Shown in pieces: positions 35,084-44,948 of a stretch of DNA of 64,000 nt. The stretch comes from Steinernema hermaphroditum (lineage: Eukaryota > Nematoda > Chromadorea > Rhabditida > Steinernematidae). Numbering within the stretch: position 1 is the first letter of the stretch; each line of letters opens with the position of its first letter. The notes beneath the pieces are model-generated. The model was not told the DNA's origin and did not search any database. It was given only the letters and a program-made list of their open reading frames with translations. Both the position numbers and the translations under genes were made by a program. The stretch is taken from contig CM059625.1 in assembly GCA_030435675.1 (NCBI GenBank), forward strand, positions 14,880,001 to 14,944,000, written 5' to 3'.

Positions 35084-35311
35084 GTGTGTGCAATGCGCAT
35101 TTTTGTTGGAAGTCATCGTTGTTTCGTTATTTCATGAACTCTATCATAAAGTATTTTACCGTCCTCTGGATCGTAGTATGTGTTGGGCTGTATATGTTGC
35201 AGCGTTACTGGTACATGTTTCATAGAACGAGGTCGTTGGTATGACAAATTCCTTGCTATCTTTAGCCATGATTTAGAAAATTGATGAAAAAAAGAAATGA
35301 AAAAAAGCCAT

Positions 35312-36809
35312 GAGAGAGCATTCCAAGTAAGTGACACAAAAGGGGTCACATTTGGAGGTATCTCTTTACAGGAATGTCACACACAGTAAAAGCAACAGTG
35401 AATTGTTGAGTTGGTTGGACTTGGAGGCTCGAGTTCGGATTCGAAGAAAAGCAGGAAACCTACAACAGAGCATGAGGAGCTTATCAAGGTAGAGAGAATA
35501 TCGTTGTCGCAAGCTTTTCGTATTTCTCCTTACAACGGAGACGTAGTTGACCCTGTCAGGTTCCACAGAAACTTGGCACACTGGCAGGTCTGTTCGCGGT
35601 CGTTCAGGTACGTCGTCGCAGATCCTACGACTACATAAAATGACCACGTTTTTTTTGCAAAATACGCAAAATACGCGTTCATGCCTATGGGACGCTAATT
35701 CTGCTTAGTTAATCTACTGCTCAAAACCTACCAGTGTGCCAAATTCCAGCGCGACCTGAGGGGGTCAGGTTTGAACACTCCCTTGTTAGTCTTTATTGCA
35801 TGTTTTATGCATCTCCTATTACTTTTCCGTTCATTGCAGAATGCTCGTTTTGTGATAGCGGAATCCAAACCGGAACAACTAATGAAGGATGTAAAGTACC
35901 TGACTTCTTCCGCTCTCACTGAGCTTATGAACAGTGTTTGTGCAGCTTCTTCCACCGTCTGAGGAACATCCGCAGCGAAACAGACAAGGAAGCTCGCTGA
36001 ACAGGAAGAAGATTCGATTATATTTTACTTTGAACTGATGATTAGTGTGGCCGTTGATAACAAGGATCGGCTGACGGTTATTTGGCCCGTTGTTGAACGT
36101 CATCTTCAGTGGCTCATGAAAGACTTCGGCCAGAATCCGCTTATCGTTGAGCGTGTCGTAGTCGGCCTTCTTCGCCTGACCGGGCGTGTTTTATACCATT
36201 TGAACGACAAGGATGAAGATGGCATTGCTGACAACGCTTTACAGTCGCTCTCCATGCTCCTTTCGCTAAAGCCTCCTTTGTGGTTCATGTTCTCGCGCCG
36301 GATTGCTTATGGGCTCCAGGTATTCATCAACGTGCCTGAGTTATTTCGTTAAAGGGATCACAGGAACGCGCCGTGAAACGGAGGGTCCGTGACGAACTCC
36401 GGGGAAACGTTGCCAATTTTCGTGGTTAAGTGGGAATTTTGCTTAGCAACGCAAGCTAAATCTTGATGTACTTCTTTATCTGACAAGCACTAGGATTTTC
36501 TGATTTCTAGGCAAATTTTCAATTACTTCGTTTTCGTGGTTTGTCAGCTCTGTTCTCTTCTCTTTTTTATTGATCAGAAAAATTCACTGTGGAGAAAGTA
36601 AACGTTCTGATTACAGTCGTTTTAAAATCGTTGCTCGCGTCCATCTCAGTATTTTCTGTTGCAGCCTTCAGTTGGAGTTGTTTAATCATGTGCTTATATG
36701 TTCCAGACGGCGATCGCAAAATCAACGTTCTGGAGAACAGTGCGCCGCTGCGTCTACGTTTACTGCGGAATCGAAGTCATCGGAACTCACGTCGGCGAGG
36801 TACTCTACT
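35312..36809 (+). repeat. Segmental duplication, copy A2
   Basis: Direct copy of 31790-33283, starting about 230 bases after the SART3 stop. It includes the GBF1 fragment and a partial SART3 exon (36707-36809) with no following SART3 exons. At 36810 the sequence switches to unrelated material that partly resembles 31640-31690. The high identity over introns and non-coding parts shows the duplication is recent. Confidence 0.92.
35836..36352 (+). pseudogene. GBF1 middle fragment, copy 2
   Basis: Same content as the copy at 32310-32826, with the same stop positions and a handful of substitutions (for example Asn to Asp in the LMKDFGQNP stretch, Ser to Leu in KPPLWFMF). Because both copies share the disabling features, the fragment was already broken before the segment was duplicated. 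Confidence 0.75.
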
Positions 36810-37173
36810 GTACTGGCGTCTCCATGTACCGGACTATCCTCCACAGTGGCCTCGGCATCGCCGAACGCCTGTTAGTGAAGCTAGGAAATGTACACCGCGT
36901 AGACATCGTCAACGGGCTCGCGCATTTTTGGGCCTGTTCCCGATGGCCTCGTTGATGTTCAGCTCGTGTTGAGAATTTGGCCGTTGAACCGCTTTGGCTG
37001 GATGTCGAACCACTAGTTTTGGGAGTAGAGCGAAGATTCCAGCTCGTTTTGAATCTCTTTAGGTTAGGTGAATGTCTTTCACCGGTGTGCCTATCCGTAA
37101 TCGTGTTTTCCGTGATCTTCGTTTGCTATCTGTCCACGCTCACTCTCTTTCTCACACATCCGCACTGTTTTCA

Positions 37174-37470
37174 GATGGCGGCCATCGTCACCAAAGAGTG
37201 GGCACAGCATCCGCCTTCAATGGACTATCATGATCCACTTTGCGGAGCTTCACAGTTATAAGAGACGTATTCAACTCGGTAAGTTGCATTTGTCACGGCT
37301 TGGAATGCTATTGTTGTTTCTAAGGTCAACGATTTGTCGGAGATGAATTCGGATACCTTCCTCAGTCCATTCTTGGAAGTTGTTAAAGCGGAGCACACGA
37401 ACGGACCAGCTACGGCTCAAGCGATGGTAGTCCGTCTCGTAGACAGACTTCGAATAAACAGACGTTCTTT
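37174..37470 (+). pseudogene. GBF1 N-terminal (DCB) fragment
   Basis: The first exon reads AAIVTKEWAQHPPSMDYHDP, matching the start of GBF1 (the family has a W-S/T-H-T-P-L-D then DPLL pattern). The expected SF--L-DV-NS continuation is found only in another frame (SFTVIRDVFNS, about 37245-37277), so a frameshift breaks it. The next exon (about 37324-37470) reads NDLSEMNSDTFLSPFLEVV and HTNGPATAQAM, matching the family's TYLSPFLEVIRSEDTTGP. No further GBF1 exons follow. This is a different part of GBF1 from the pieces at 32.3 and 35.8 kb, so the source gene was broken into at least two fragments here. Confidence 0.75.
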
Positions 37471-37548
37471 CGCGAAAACGACTTTCAGTCTGCGAAGAAC
37501 GACCGCGCCGACCGGTGTGAAAACGGTCCCAGTCCCGCAGTCTCAGAA

Positions 37549-38066
37549 ATGGATCAAAATGGTGGTGAAGCCTGGTCCATCGCAAGTCTGATCCCTCCTC
37601 CTCCGTTGCCGCCGCCACCCGTGAATAGCGAAACCGCCGCCAGCAAAACGAAGCCCAAGGTCGATCGGTAAGGCCCAGTTTCCCCGCAATATCACTTTCT
37701 CGTTTCAGAAGTTTCCTCCGAAGAGCTTTTGCTAGTCTTGTATTTGAAAGCGGAGACGATCAGCTTCCGGCCACTCTTCCGCACGACGAAAATGGAAACT
37801 TCGTGCCGGTAGGTTCCACTTTCGAATAGACTTTTTCTACGAAATTTTTTGCAGATCGCCAACGACTCAGCGCAGTTGGAAGCATTGAATAGTACGTGTT
37901 ATCAATGGGAAAGCGGTAATTTCGGCTAATTTCAGAGGGTAAGATCGCCGAGGAGATGAGGAAACGGCGTATCTCGGGCGTCATTGTCATCGCTATCATC
38001 GTGTTCACTGGACTCGCCCAGAACCTCTTCTCGCTCCTCCTCATATTCACAACCTTTTTCGAATAA
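37549..38066 (+). CDS. Small proline-rich, C-terminally membrane-anchored protein, copy 1
   Basis: Four exons give a protein of about 130 residues. ATG at 37549 opens MDQNGGEAWSIASL and a PPPPLPPPP run that could bind EVH1, WW or SH3 domains. The middle reads FESGDDQLPATLPHDENG. The last exon has a basic KIAEEMRKRR followed by a hydrophobic stretch (VIVIAIIVFTGLAQNLFSLL) close to the C-terminus, the layout of a tail-anchored protein. Stop TAA is at 38064-38066. Splice sites are consistent (CG/GTAAGG, CCG/GTAGGT, AATA/GTACGT). No family is recognised. An intact inverted copy of exactly the same genomic length (518 bp) lies at 50051-50568. Confidence 0.6.
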
Positions 38067-38113
38067 TGATCTCAAAAATGGTATATGTGACATCAATAAA
38101 GATCTCCAAACGT

Positions 38114-38840
38114 TCAATGCTTTCCAATTCGCTCGCGAAGTACGCGGCGGAGCGTTTTTCCACTGGCGCTCTTCGGCATCTCTTCAGGAACCTCGATACC
38201 GCCGCGCAGATACTTGTGCGGAAAAAGTTTCTCTGAATCGACCGCTTTTTCGAGTCTCGTGATCAGAAATGAACGAATTGAGGCGAAATCAGCGATCTCA
38301 TCGACGCCTCTGGACGCGTCCTTGAGGACGACGAACGCCTTCGGCGCTTCTCCGCTGTGCTCGTCGGCGATTCCGATGACGACCGCCTCGACGACATTCT
38401 CGTGGAGCATCAAGACGTTCTCCTAGAAGTGATCATTGGTAGCGTATTTTCCTCTCTGAGATTGAGCGTGTCCACGTGGTACTTCTCGACGCAGTGGAAC
38501 ATGAGGACGCACTTCTGCGGTCCACTGGTGCCACTGATGAGCGGCGCGATGAGACCGTCGTTGAGTGCCAAAGTGGCTCCGATCTCGAGCGGCTCTGACT
38601 TGGCAATGATGGCCTCGAAATTGGAGCCCCTCTACTCCTCGGTTTTGTGCAGGACCACGACGCGATTTGCGGAAAATCACTCGGCTACCGCCGCCCTGAA
38701 GCCCTCGGAGTCGGTGACGATGGTCATCGGCTCCACAACCTCGACGTTCCGGATGAGCTCTTCTATAGGAACGCCGCTCGGTCGGAGCTTCGAAACTCAA
38801 CTACCTTCCGAGGAGTCGTTGCTGACGGCAGAGATCGGCC
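38114..38840 (-). pseudogene. AMP-binding CoA-ligase (4-coumarate-CoA ligase-like), broken copy 1
   Basis: The C-terminal domain is well kept (38114-38413): ENVVEAVVIGIADEHSGEAP, AFVVLKD and, near the end, EVPEEMPKSASGKTLRRVLRE with the catalytic-type Lys region. Upstream on the minus strand, pieces of the large domain are readable (PLISGTSGPQKCVLMFHC, the AMP-binding P-loop block) but are interrupted by in-frame stops (after AVAE and after HKTEE). Relative to the copy at 49.3-50.0 kb, a stretch between the phosphate-binding block and the C-terminal domain is deleted, including the GWLHTGD hinge region. The enzyme family acts on aromatic or fatty acids to form CoA thioesters; this copy cannot. 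Confidence 0.8.
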
Positions 38841-38911
38841 TTAAGTGTCTGCGCCTCTCCGTTCTCCACTCGCCGTGGTTTTGTTCCGTGTCTTCTTTTG
38901 TCGTCTTCTTG

Positions 38912-39082
38912 TATTCTCCATTTCAAAATTATCTTCCGAAATCGTTAGGCCTACTATTGCGCTGCAGCGCAGAGCGAAATAAATTTGAAATCTTGAAATC
39001 TCCTTAAGTCCCGCAACGACGTGCTCAAAAATTTTACGGTCGCTCCTAACGATTTCGGAAGATAATTTTGAAATGGAGAATA
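38912..39082. repeat. Perfect 38-bp inverted repeat upstream of the Argonaute gene
   Basis: The left arm 38912-38949 and right arm 39045-39082 are exact reverse complements (38 of 38), with a 95-base loop. Arm core: AATTATCTTCCGAAATCG. A partial echo (CTTGAAATGG) follows at 39086-39095. The element ends about 80 bases before the Argonaute ATG and may lie in its promoter or 5' leader. Confidence 0.92.
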
Positions 39083-39160
39083 ATCTTGAAATGGGGAATA
39101 ATTGGTTTATGATTTTCATTTTGATTTTCATTTCTTCATTTAGCAAACTTCCCTCGAACG

Positions 39161-42100
39161 ATGAGTGACTGCCTCCTGCCGTCCAAAGCTCTACAAGGGA
39201 ATGAACTTCGAGAAGTCCAAACCGGTGAGTAGTTCCGTTACATGCATTCTGTATCCTCCTGTTGTGCAGTGCCTTGCGAAATCAACGGGTTCAACCTGCG
39301 TTTTGACCGAGCGCTGACGGTCTTCCAACATGAACTGACGATCTATGGTTTGTTCATGCGGCAGGGAGAAGCGAAGGAAGTGGACCTGCTGCGAGCTGCC
39401 AAATATGAGTGAGCACTTGTACAGAGTTTTCTGTGAATATGTATGAATTTTAGCGCCCAGCGTCAGGAACGCCGCACAATGATCTGGGATATCTTCAAGA
39501 ACCTCCTTGCCACCCACGCCGAAGTGTTCGGAGGTAAGGAACGCCGAGCGGAATACATTTACGATTGCGGCTTCCTGCTGTACTCGCTGAAGCACTTGGC
39601 TGAGAGCGAAGCGAAGGAGTTATTTCTGGAGACGGTAAAAGAGTTTTCGTGTGGAACCTGTAGCAGAAATGTTCTAGAAAATCTTGAACGCCAAAAGTCA
39701 AGCAGTTCTCGGTCGCAACTGCGAACGAATCAAGGCCAAAATCACATACACTACGTCATTCATCTGCAGCGCTAACCAACTGTACCCGTCCGGAGCAGGG
39801 GACGCAGGCTCGGAGCAGCGATGTCGCGCCTTGCAGCAGTTCTGCGACATCTTGACCAGTCAAAAGGTTAATCAGCGGTATGTGCGGTGTTCATGGAAGG
39901 ACGCTGATCGCTCCGTTCCAGCGAGGACCAGCTGGTCTATAAGAACAAGCGCTACGACGCAGACTCGCGCAACGACATTGCTGCCAACATGGCGAAGGTG
40001 ATCAAGGACGGCTCGGAGAAGATCACGACCATCATCGGCAATACTGCTCAAGAGCAAGGCGCCATTCTGCTTATCGAGCCAAAGACCTCGCCGTTCTTCA
40101 AGCCCGGTCCATTGAAGGAGTTTTTCCGCGAGGTGTTCTACGAAGTTAAGGCGCGCACGACCGATGATCGCAGGTTCCGTAACGAACTGAAGAAGCTCCT
40201 CCAAGGTAGTGAGATTGAGTACATTCCTCCATTCTGAAATATTCTTTTAAGGTCTCACTGTCAAGACCACACACTTGGCAAAACAGGCGACGTTCCAGAT
40301 CAAGAGCCTTACGGAGCAGACTGCTGGACAGACAGCATTCATGAAAGAGGATAAAACGGAAATCACCGTTGCCCAGCATTTCAACGAAAAGTACCGCATT
40401 GCCGTGGACGAACACTATCCGTGCATCATCGTTGAACGCATGTTCAAAGGAGAGAAGGAGCGGAATTTTTATCCATGTGAAGTTCTCGAGGTACCACCAG
40501 GACAGCGCGTTCAAACTCAGGAACAAACGCCAAAGCTGGTAGTTACATGTGGCTGGGATAGTGTGTATCATCTCTTACTTCAAGGTCGAACAGCTCATCG
40601 AGAAGGCGCGCAAGCTGCCATCGGACGTAAAGGAGGTTGTCCGAAGAGAGCTGAATAAGTTCGAACTGGGCGACCGCAACGAGTATCTCAACGCGTTTGG
40701 CATCCGCATTGAGCGCTCCCTCTGCTCCGCCACTGGAAAACTGCTCCCCCCGCCTGATATCAAGTACAAGACTAATAGGGAAAGTGCCGTTGATCACGCT
40801 GGACGGCGCCAATGGAAAGTGGGCAACAACGGTTTTGTGCGCCCAGCCAAGGCCCCCTCTCGCTGGGTTGTTTGTGTGTTTGCCAACGCTATCGGATGCG
40901 ACTCTGCACGGTACATCACCGTTTCTTGGGTGACCATGTAATGCTCCATTACAGGGCATTTGTGAAGGCGTTTGTCGGCACTGCCAAGATGCATGGCCTG
41001 GTTATGAACGAACCCTTCTACGACCGACTGCAGGACCTCTCCGCGGACAATATTCAAACCCGAGCTGCTTACTATCGCTCCAACGGCGTCAAGTTCGTAC
41101 TCTTCCTGCACGGTGGCGAAAAGCGAAGCATTGAACGCGATCTGATGAAGGAGACGGAAACTCGCTACAAGTTCGTCACGCAGATGGTCCACACGAAGAC
41201 CGTACTAAAGGCCCTGTCGCAGAGAGGATCCCAAATGGTTCTGGACAACATCATCATGAAGTCGAATCTAAAGCTCGGTGGTGTTAACCATGAACTGGTC
41301 TCCTCACGTCATCATCCAGTCAACTTCGTGTATGCAGCTCCTGAACGTTGCACGGTTCTACTCACTTCGTTGCAGGGAGTACACGCTCTTCCCTGCCGGC
41401 CGCATGTTCATTGGACTCGATATGCAGAGTCCCGGTTCTCCACTGATGGGCGGTGTCAACGAATTCTGCTCCGACCCTACCGTTATTGGCGTAAGTATCC
41501 GTGTCTTTTTTATATCCTCTTATCGATTACTTCAGATGTGCTATACCGTTGGAACGTCGCCTGCTGACATGCGAGGCGGATATTGGTACCAGGAGGCGAA
41601 AGAGAAGAGAATGACCGAATTGAAAGGAGCGATTTGCCGCGCTCTTGACCACTATCGGCAGAAATCGGCTGCTGATCCGAGGCGTCAGCGGTCACCGAGA
41701 GAGATTGTGATCTTCCGCGCCGGTGTCAGCGAGGGTGAGGTCAACAAGATTGTGAATGAGGAAATCCCTGAAATCTTGGATGCTTTCAAAGAAATGCCGC
41801 GCGAAGGCGGCCGTCCGTACAGTCCGCGGCTGACCGTGATCCTGGCACAGAAGCAATGCGGAATCCGTCTTATGCCCGCGAACACTCGCCGTGGAAAGGC
41901 AATCGAGGAGAATGTGCAGCCCGGTACGTGTGTGACCTCCAAAATCGTGAATCCACACTGGACGGAATTCATTCTCGTCGCTCAGCAGGCTCTCCAGGTA
42001 CGATGAGCGAACCTGGAGATATGAGTTATTTGCTTTACAGGGTACCGCCAAACCTACTCGCTACGTGGTCCTCCATGATGACGAAAGGAACCGCTTCACC

Positions 42101-42382
42101 GTAGAGCAGCTCGAGAACATGACTCACGCGCTTTGCTACCTCCACGGCATTGTGGCACTTCCTGTTTCGCGTCCGGCACCTCTGTACGCAGCCACGGAGC
42201 TGGTCAAGCGCGGACGCGCCAACTGGAAATCTCGCGAACACCGCAAAAACCACGGAGACGACCGCAGCATCTCTTCGGATGCAAGTGACTCAAAGGAGAT
42301 TCCTCCCGGCTATTTCGCCCCTATCAATGAGACTCGCCTCTTCAATCTGGCCACCGATATCGATGCCAGATACTGGGCTTAA
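39161..42382 (+). CDS. WAGO-type Argonaute lacking slicer residues
   Basis: About 900 residues over roughly ten exons. Start ATG at 39161 lies 18 bases after a 3' splice site, compatible with SL trans-splicing. The N-terminal exons (FNLRFDRALTVFQHELTIYG) are followed by a PAZ-like region (about 40270-40560), a MID-linked segment and a PIWI domain. PIWI landmarks are KLGGVNHEL, then GRMFIGLDMQSPG (first tetrad Asp kept); IVIFRAGVSEGEVNKI, where the catalytic Asp of RDGVSEGQ is Ala; and LYAATELVKRGRANW, where the catalytic His position is not His. PTRYVVLHDDE, LCYLHGIVALPVSRPAPLY and the AKRGR-like motif are typical of nematode WAGOs, which bind RdRP-made 22G siRNAs and silence without cleavage. 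Stop TAA is at 42380-42382. The intron at about 41298-41337 has a weak GTCTCC donor. The gene converges on the kinase that follows. Confidence 0.88.
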
Positions 42383-42446
42383 TTTTATACTAATAACTTT
42401 GTTGTCTTATGTTATGCAGTTCTTAACCAGTGGTTTTGCCAACAAA

Positions 42447-42452
42447 TAAATC
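42447..42452 (+). promoter_or_regulatory. Candidate polyadenylation signal AATAAA
   Basis: The hexamer lies 65 bases after the Argonaute stop. Only about 95 bases then separate it from the stop codon of the convergent kinase gene. Confidence 0.65.
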
Positions 42453-42546
42453 TTTAGGAGCATTTTTGTTGCATATGTTTATAAGCTTTACGGGGAATTC
42501 GTCGCACGCATATACTTCTTATAAAAGATGATCAGACATAGAACTT

Positions 42547-43545
42547 TCAAGCAACTTTTGGCGCGGCTGACGTGTCTACGTTTCCGTTGCCTGCACGGAG
42601 ATTTTCATCGATCCAGTCGTAAGTGGGCTTGTAGCCACCGAGAACCATCCCTGCGGCCTTCAAACGCCTGCGGCACTTTTCGTAGTCAGGTTTCTCGTAG
42701 AACGTGAGGCTGTCCAGGTAGCGGAGAATGTTGATGTACTCGCGCGGACATTCGCCCATAAGTTCGCCGAGTCCGATGTCGTGTCGACAACGTTCCTTGT
42801 ACAGACCGACCTGAAATGATCGAACTATCGAAAGCTCGAAACTCGCAGAAGACTAACATCAATAATGTTGTTGAGATCACGCCAGGGGAGACTCGCCCGA
42901 GTGTATTCAATCTGCGAGTAGAGCCACGACTCGAGATGGTCCTTGCGGCACGTTTCGCGAAGGATGTGGCAGGCGAGAGGGGCGTAGCGGACGGTTCCTC
43001 TGAAGGGGGCGACTTTCCGCGGACGACGCATCGACCCGAACTCATCGAAGAAGGAGCGGCAGAGACCGAAGTCGATGATGTATATCTGCTGCCGTTCGAC
43101 GGCGCCAATGGCGACGTTGGCAGCCTTGATGTCTCTGAAACAGCCGCATCAAACAAAAGTGTTGTATTGACGAGCCTGACCTGTGCTGATATCCCATGTT
43201 GTGGAGTTCCTCAATGGCATCGACGAAATGGATTCCCAGGGTTACAGCGCATGGCAAAGTGAAGCGGCGATCCGGACGGAGACGGCGCAGAGCGTCCACC
43301 GACGATCCGGCTTCGGGACTCTTGCATGTGCCGCAATCGAGCAGCTTTAGGAAATACTTTAGCTTCTGCTTCTCTCCTGTCTGCAGCACCTTCACCTCCA
43401 CCTTCAGCGCGTTTTTCGGTGTGTACTTCTCCGTCTTCAGAGCATAGAGGTAGCCTTCGTCGTCGCACACCTTGTAGACGACCACGAACGAGCCGCAGCC
43501 AAGCATCCGCAGCACAGTCCACTTGTTCTTGACGCGATGATGGAC
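42547..43545 (-). CDS. Nematode TTBK-like casein kinase 1 family protein kinase (5' end not found)
   Basis: Reading leftward, the exon ending at 43545 gives NKWTVLRMLGCGSFVVVYKV (glycine-rich loop) and YALKTEK (the ATP-anchoring Lys). The catalytic loop HRDIKAANVA spans the intron near 43150-43195. DFGLCRSF is the magnesium-binding DFG, and FRGTVRYAPLACH is the activation segment. Then DHLESWLYSQIEY and LPWRDLNN are hallmarks of the expanded nematode TTBK-like CK1 group, many of whose members are sperm-enriched. All catalytic residues are present, so it should be active. Stop TGA is at 42547-42549. The first exon with the initiator lies right of 43545 and is not identified. Convergent with the Argonaute gene. 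Confidence 0.87.
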
Positions 43546-43798
43546 CTGGAATTTAACAAGGTTCGTTCAAAAACTCACTTAAATGGGCGTTCTGTCTACC
43601 CACGTTTGCAAAAACAGACGGTCTCCAGACTGGTGACTGTCTCAAAAAAAGTTTAGAGACTTCCCTTTTTTGAGATACACCAAAAGATCTGATTTCGATT
43701 GAATCATCACTGCCAAGCACTCTCTTCCTCTTTCGAATTTTAAATCAGTAGGGTGGTCCCAAGACGCGAAGATTTCGCAGGACGAGGGAGAGAGCGCA

Positions 43799-44556
43799 CG
43801 AAGCGTCCATCGCACCCTGAAATTGGCGCTCCAGGGCAATCGTGGCAGGACCCAAAATTTCTGATCAGTTCTTTAGCTGTATACATAAGGATCATCGGCA
43901 AACTTGCGTGCGTTTTCGTTTTTCTCCGCACCTAGCCCCATGCATCATCAAAATATGGCAGAATAACAAAGAAAAGACGAAAAAGCTTTATTCATCATGC
44001 AACTTTAGCATTTTGTCCCTCTACAAATGTCGTTGGCTTTTTTCAGTTATTTTCCTTCTCATGTCCCTTCCCTAAGCTATCTACACAAAGTTCCCTGATC
44101 AACGACACGGTTTATGCAAGTTCTGGAGTGTTTATAGAATTCTTCCGCGATTGTACCGCGCAGTTGACACAGCAAGCTCATCGTGACGGGACCCACGACG
44201 GACGCTGCTGTCACTTTCTTTGCCGCTTAATTCTGAAATCTGCATAGACCGTGGTGTTCCACTAACGAACCGTATCTAGGCACATTTGCGGAGAAGTGTG
44301 CAAAAGAAAATGTACGGTATCTGTTTAAGAAAAAAATTTTTGCTACGGAAGGCCAGAAGGTCTATTTTCAGTTCATGTTTCTTTGTTATTCTGCCATATT
44401 TTGATGATGTATGGGGCTAGGTGGGGAGAAAAACGAAAACGCACGCAAGTTTGCTGATGATCCTTATGTATAGGGCTAAAGAACTGATCAGAAATTTTGG
44501 GTCATGCCACGATTGCCCTGGAGCGCCAATTTCAGGGTGCGATGGACGCTTCGCGA
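43799..44556. repeat. Inverted repeat with arms of about 170 bp
   Basis: Arm 43799-43975 matches the reverse complement of 44390-44556 at roughly 90% by eye. Shared blocks are CGCCAATTTCAGGGTGCGAT, AGAAATTTTGGGTC (with differences), GATGATCCTTATGTATA and TTGTTATTCTGCCATATTTT. The unpaired middle is about 410 bases with no gene. It lies between the kinase and NOT1-like genes and may interrupt or flank the kinase 5' region. It could be a foldback or MITE-type element. Confidence 0.88.
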
Positions 44557-44948
44557 GGGTGCTGTCGTTTCTTTTTAGTCAAATTGCAACATGCTGTGCA
44601 GAGCGCAATCCGTGAGTTTTGCATTTCGCAGTTCAAATGCCGTTCTAATCGTCTGTGTTTTTTTTCGATTGCCGAGATCTTTCATCAACAGCCAGATTTT
44701 ACGAGTTCGGTACATTTAGGATATTTCGCCCTGAGAGAATCCGATGAACAAAAAGTGCACACCTTGTTTAATCGATCAGTGTTTTTGCCGAACAACTAGG
44801 CGAAATGTGCGTTACTAAATTGACTCAACAACGGTTTTCCAAATTCTTCGGAATTTTTGGTTTGATGTGATTTACTTTTTTCGTGTTCTCTTTGTCATTT
44901 CGTGTTCTCTTTGTCATTTCAACTTATCCTCGCTTAATCATTCCAGCG

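Larger units (their letters stand above)
36319..38413 (+). repeat. Segment B, with an inverted partner at 49700-51529
   Basis: From GTATTCATCAACGTGCC at 36319 to the ligase tail near 38413, this segment matches the reverse complement of 49700-51529. It carries, left to right, the end of the A2 unit, a GBF1 N-terminal fragment, a small tail-anchored protein and the 3' part of a CoA-ligase on the other strand. About 280 bases (36669-36949), including the SART3 exon piece, are missing from the partner. The ligase parts of the two copies carry different deletions. Confidence 0.9.
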
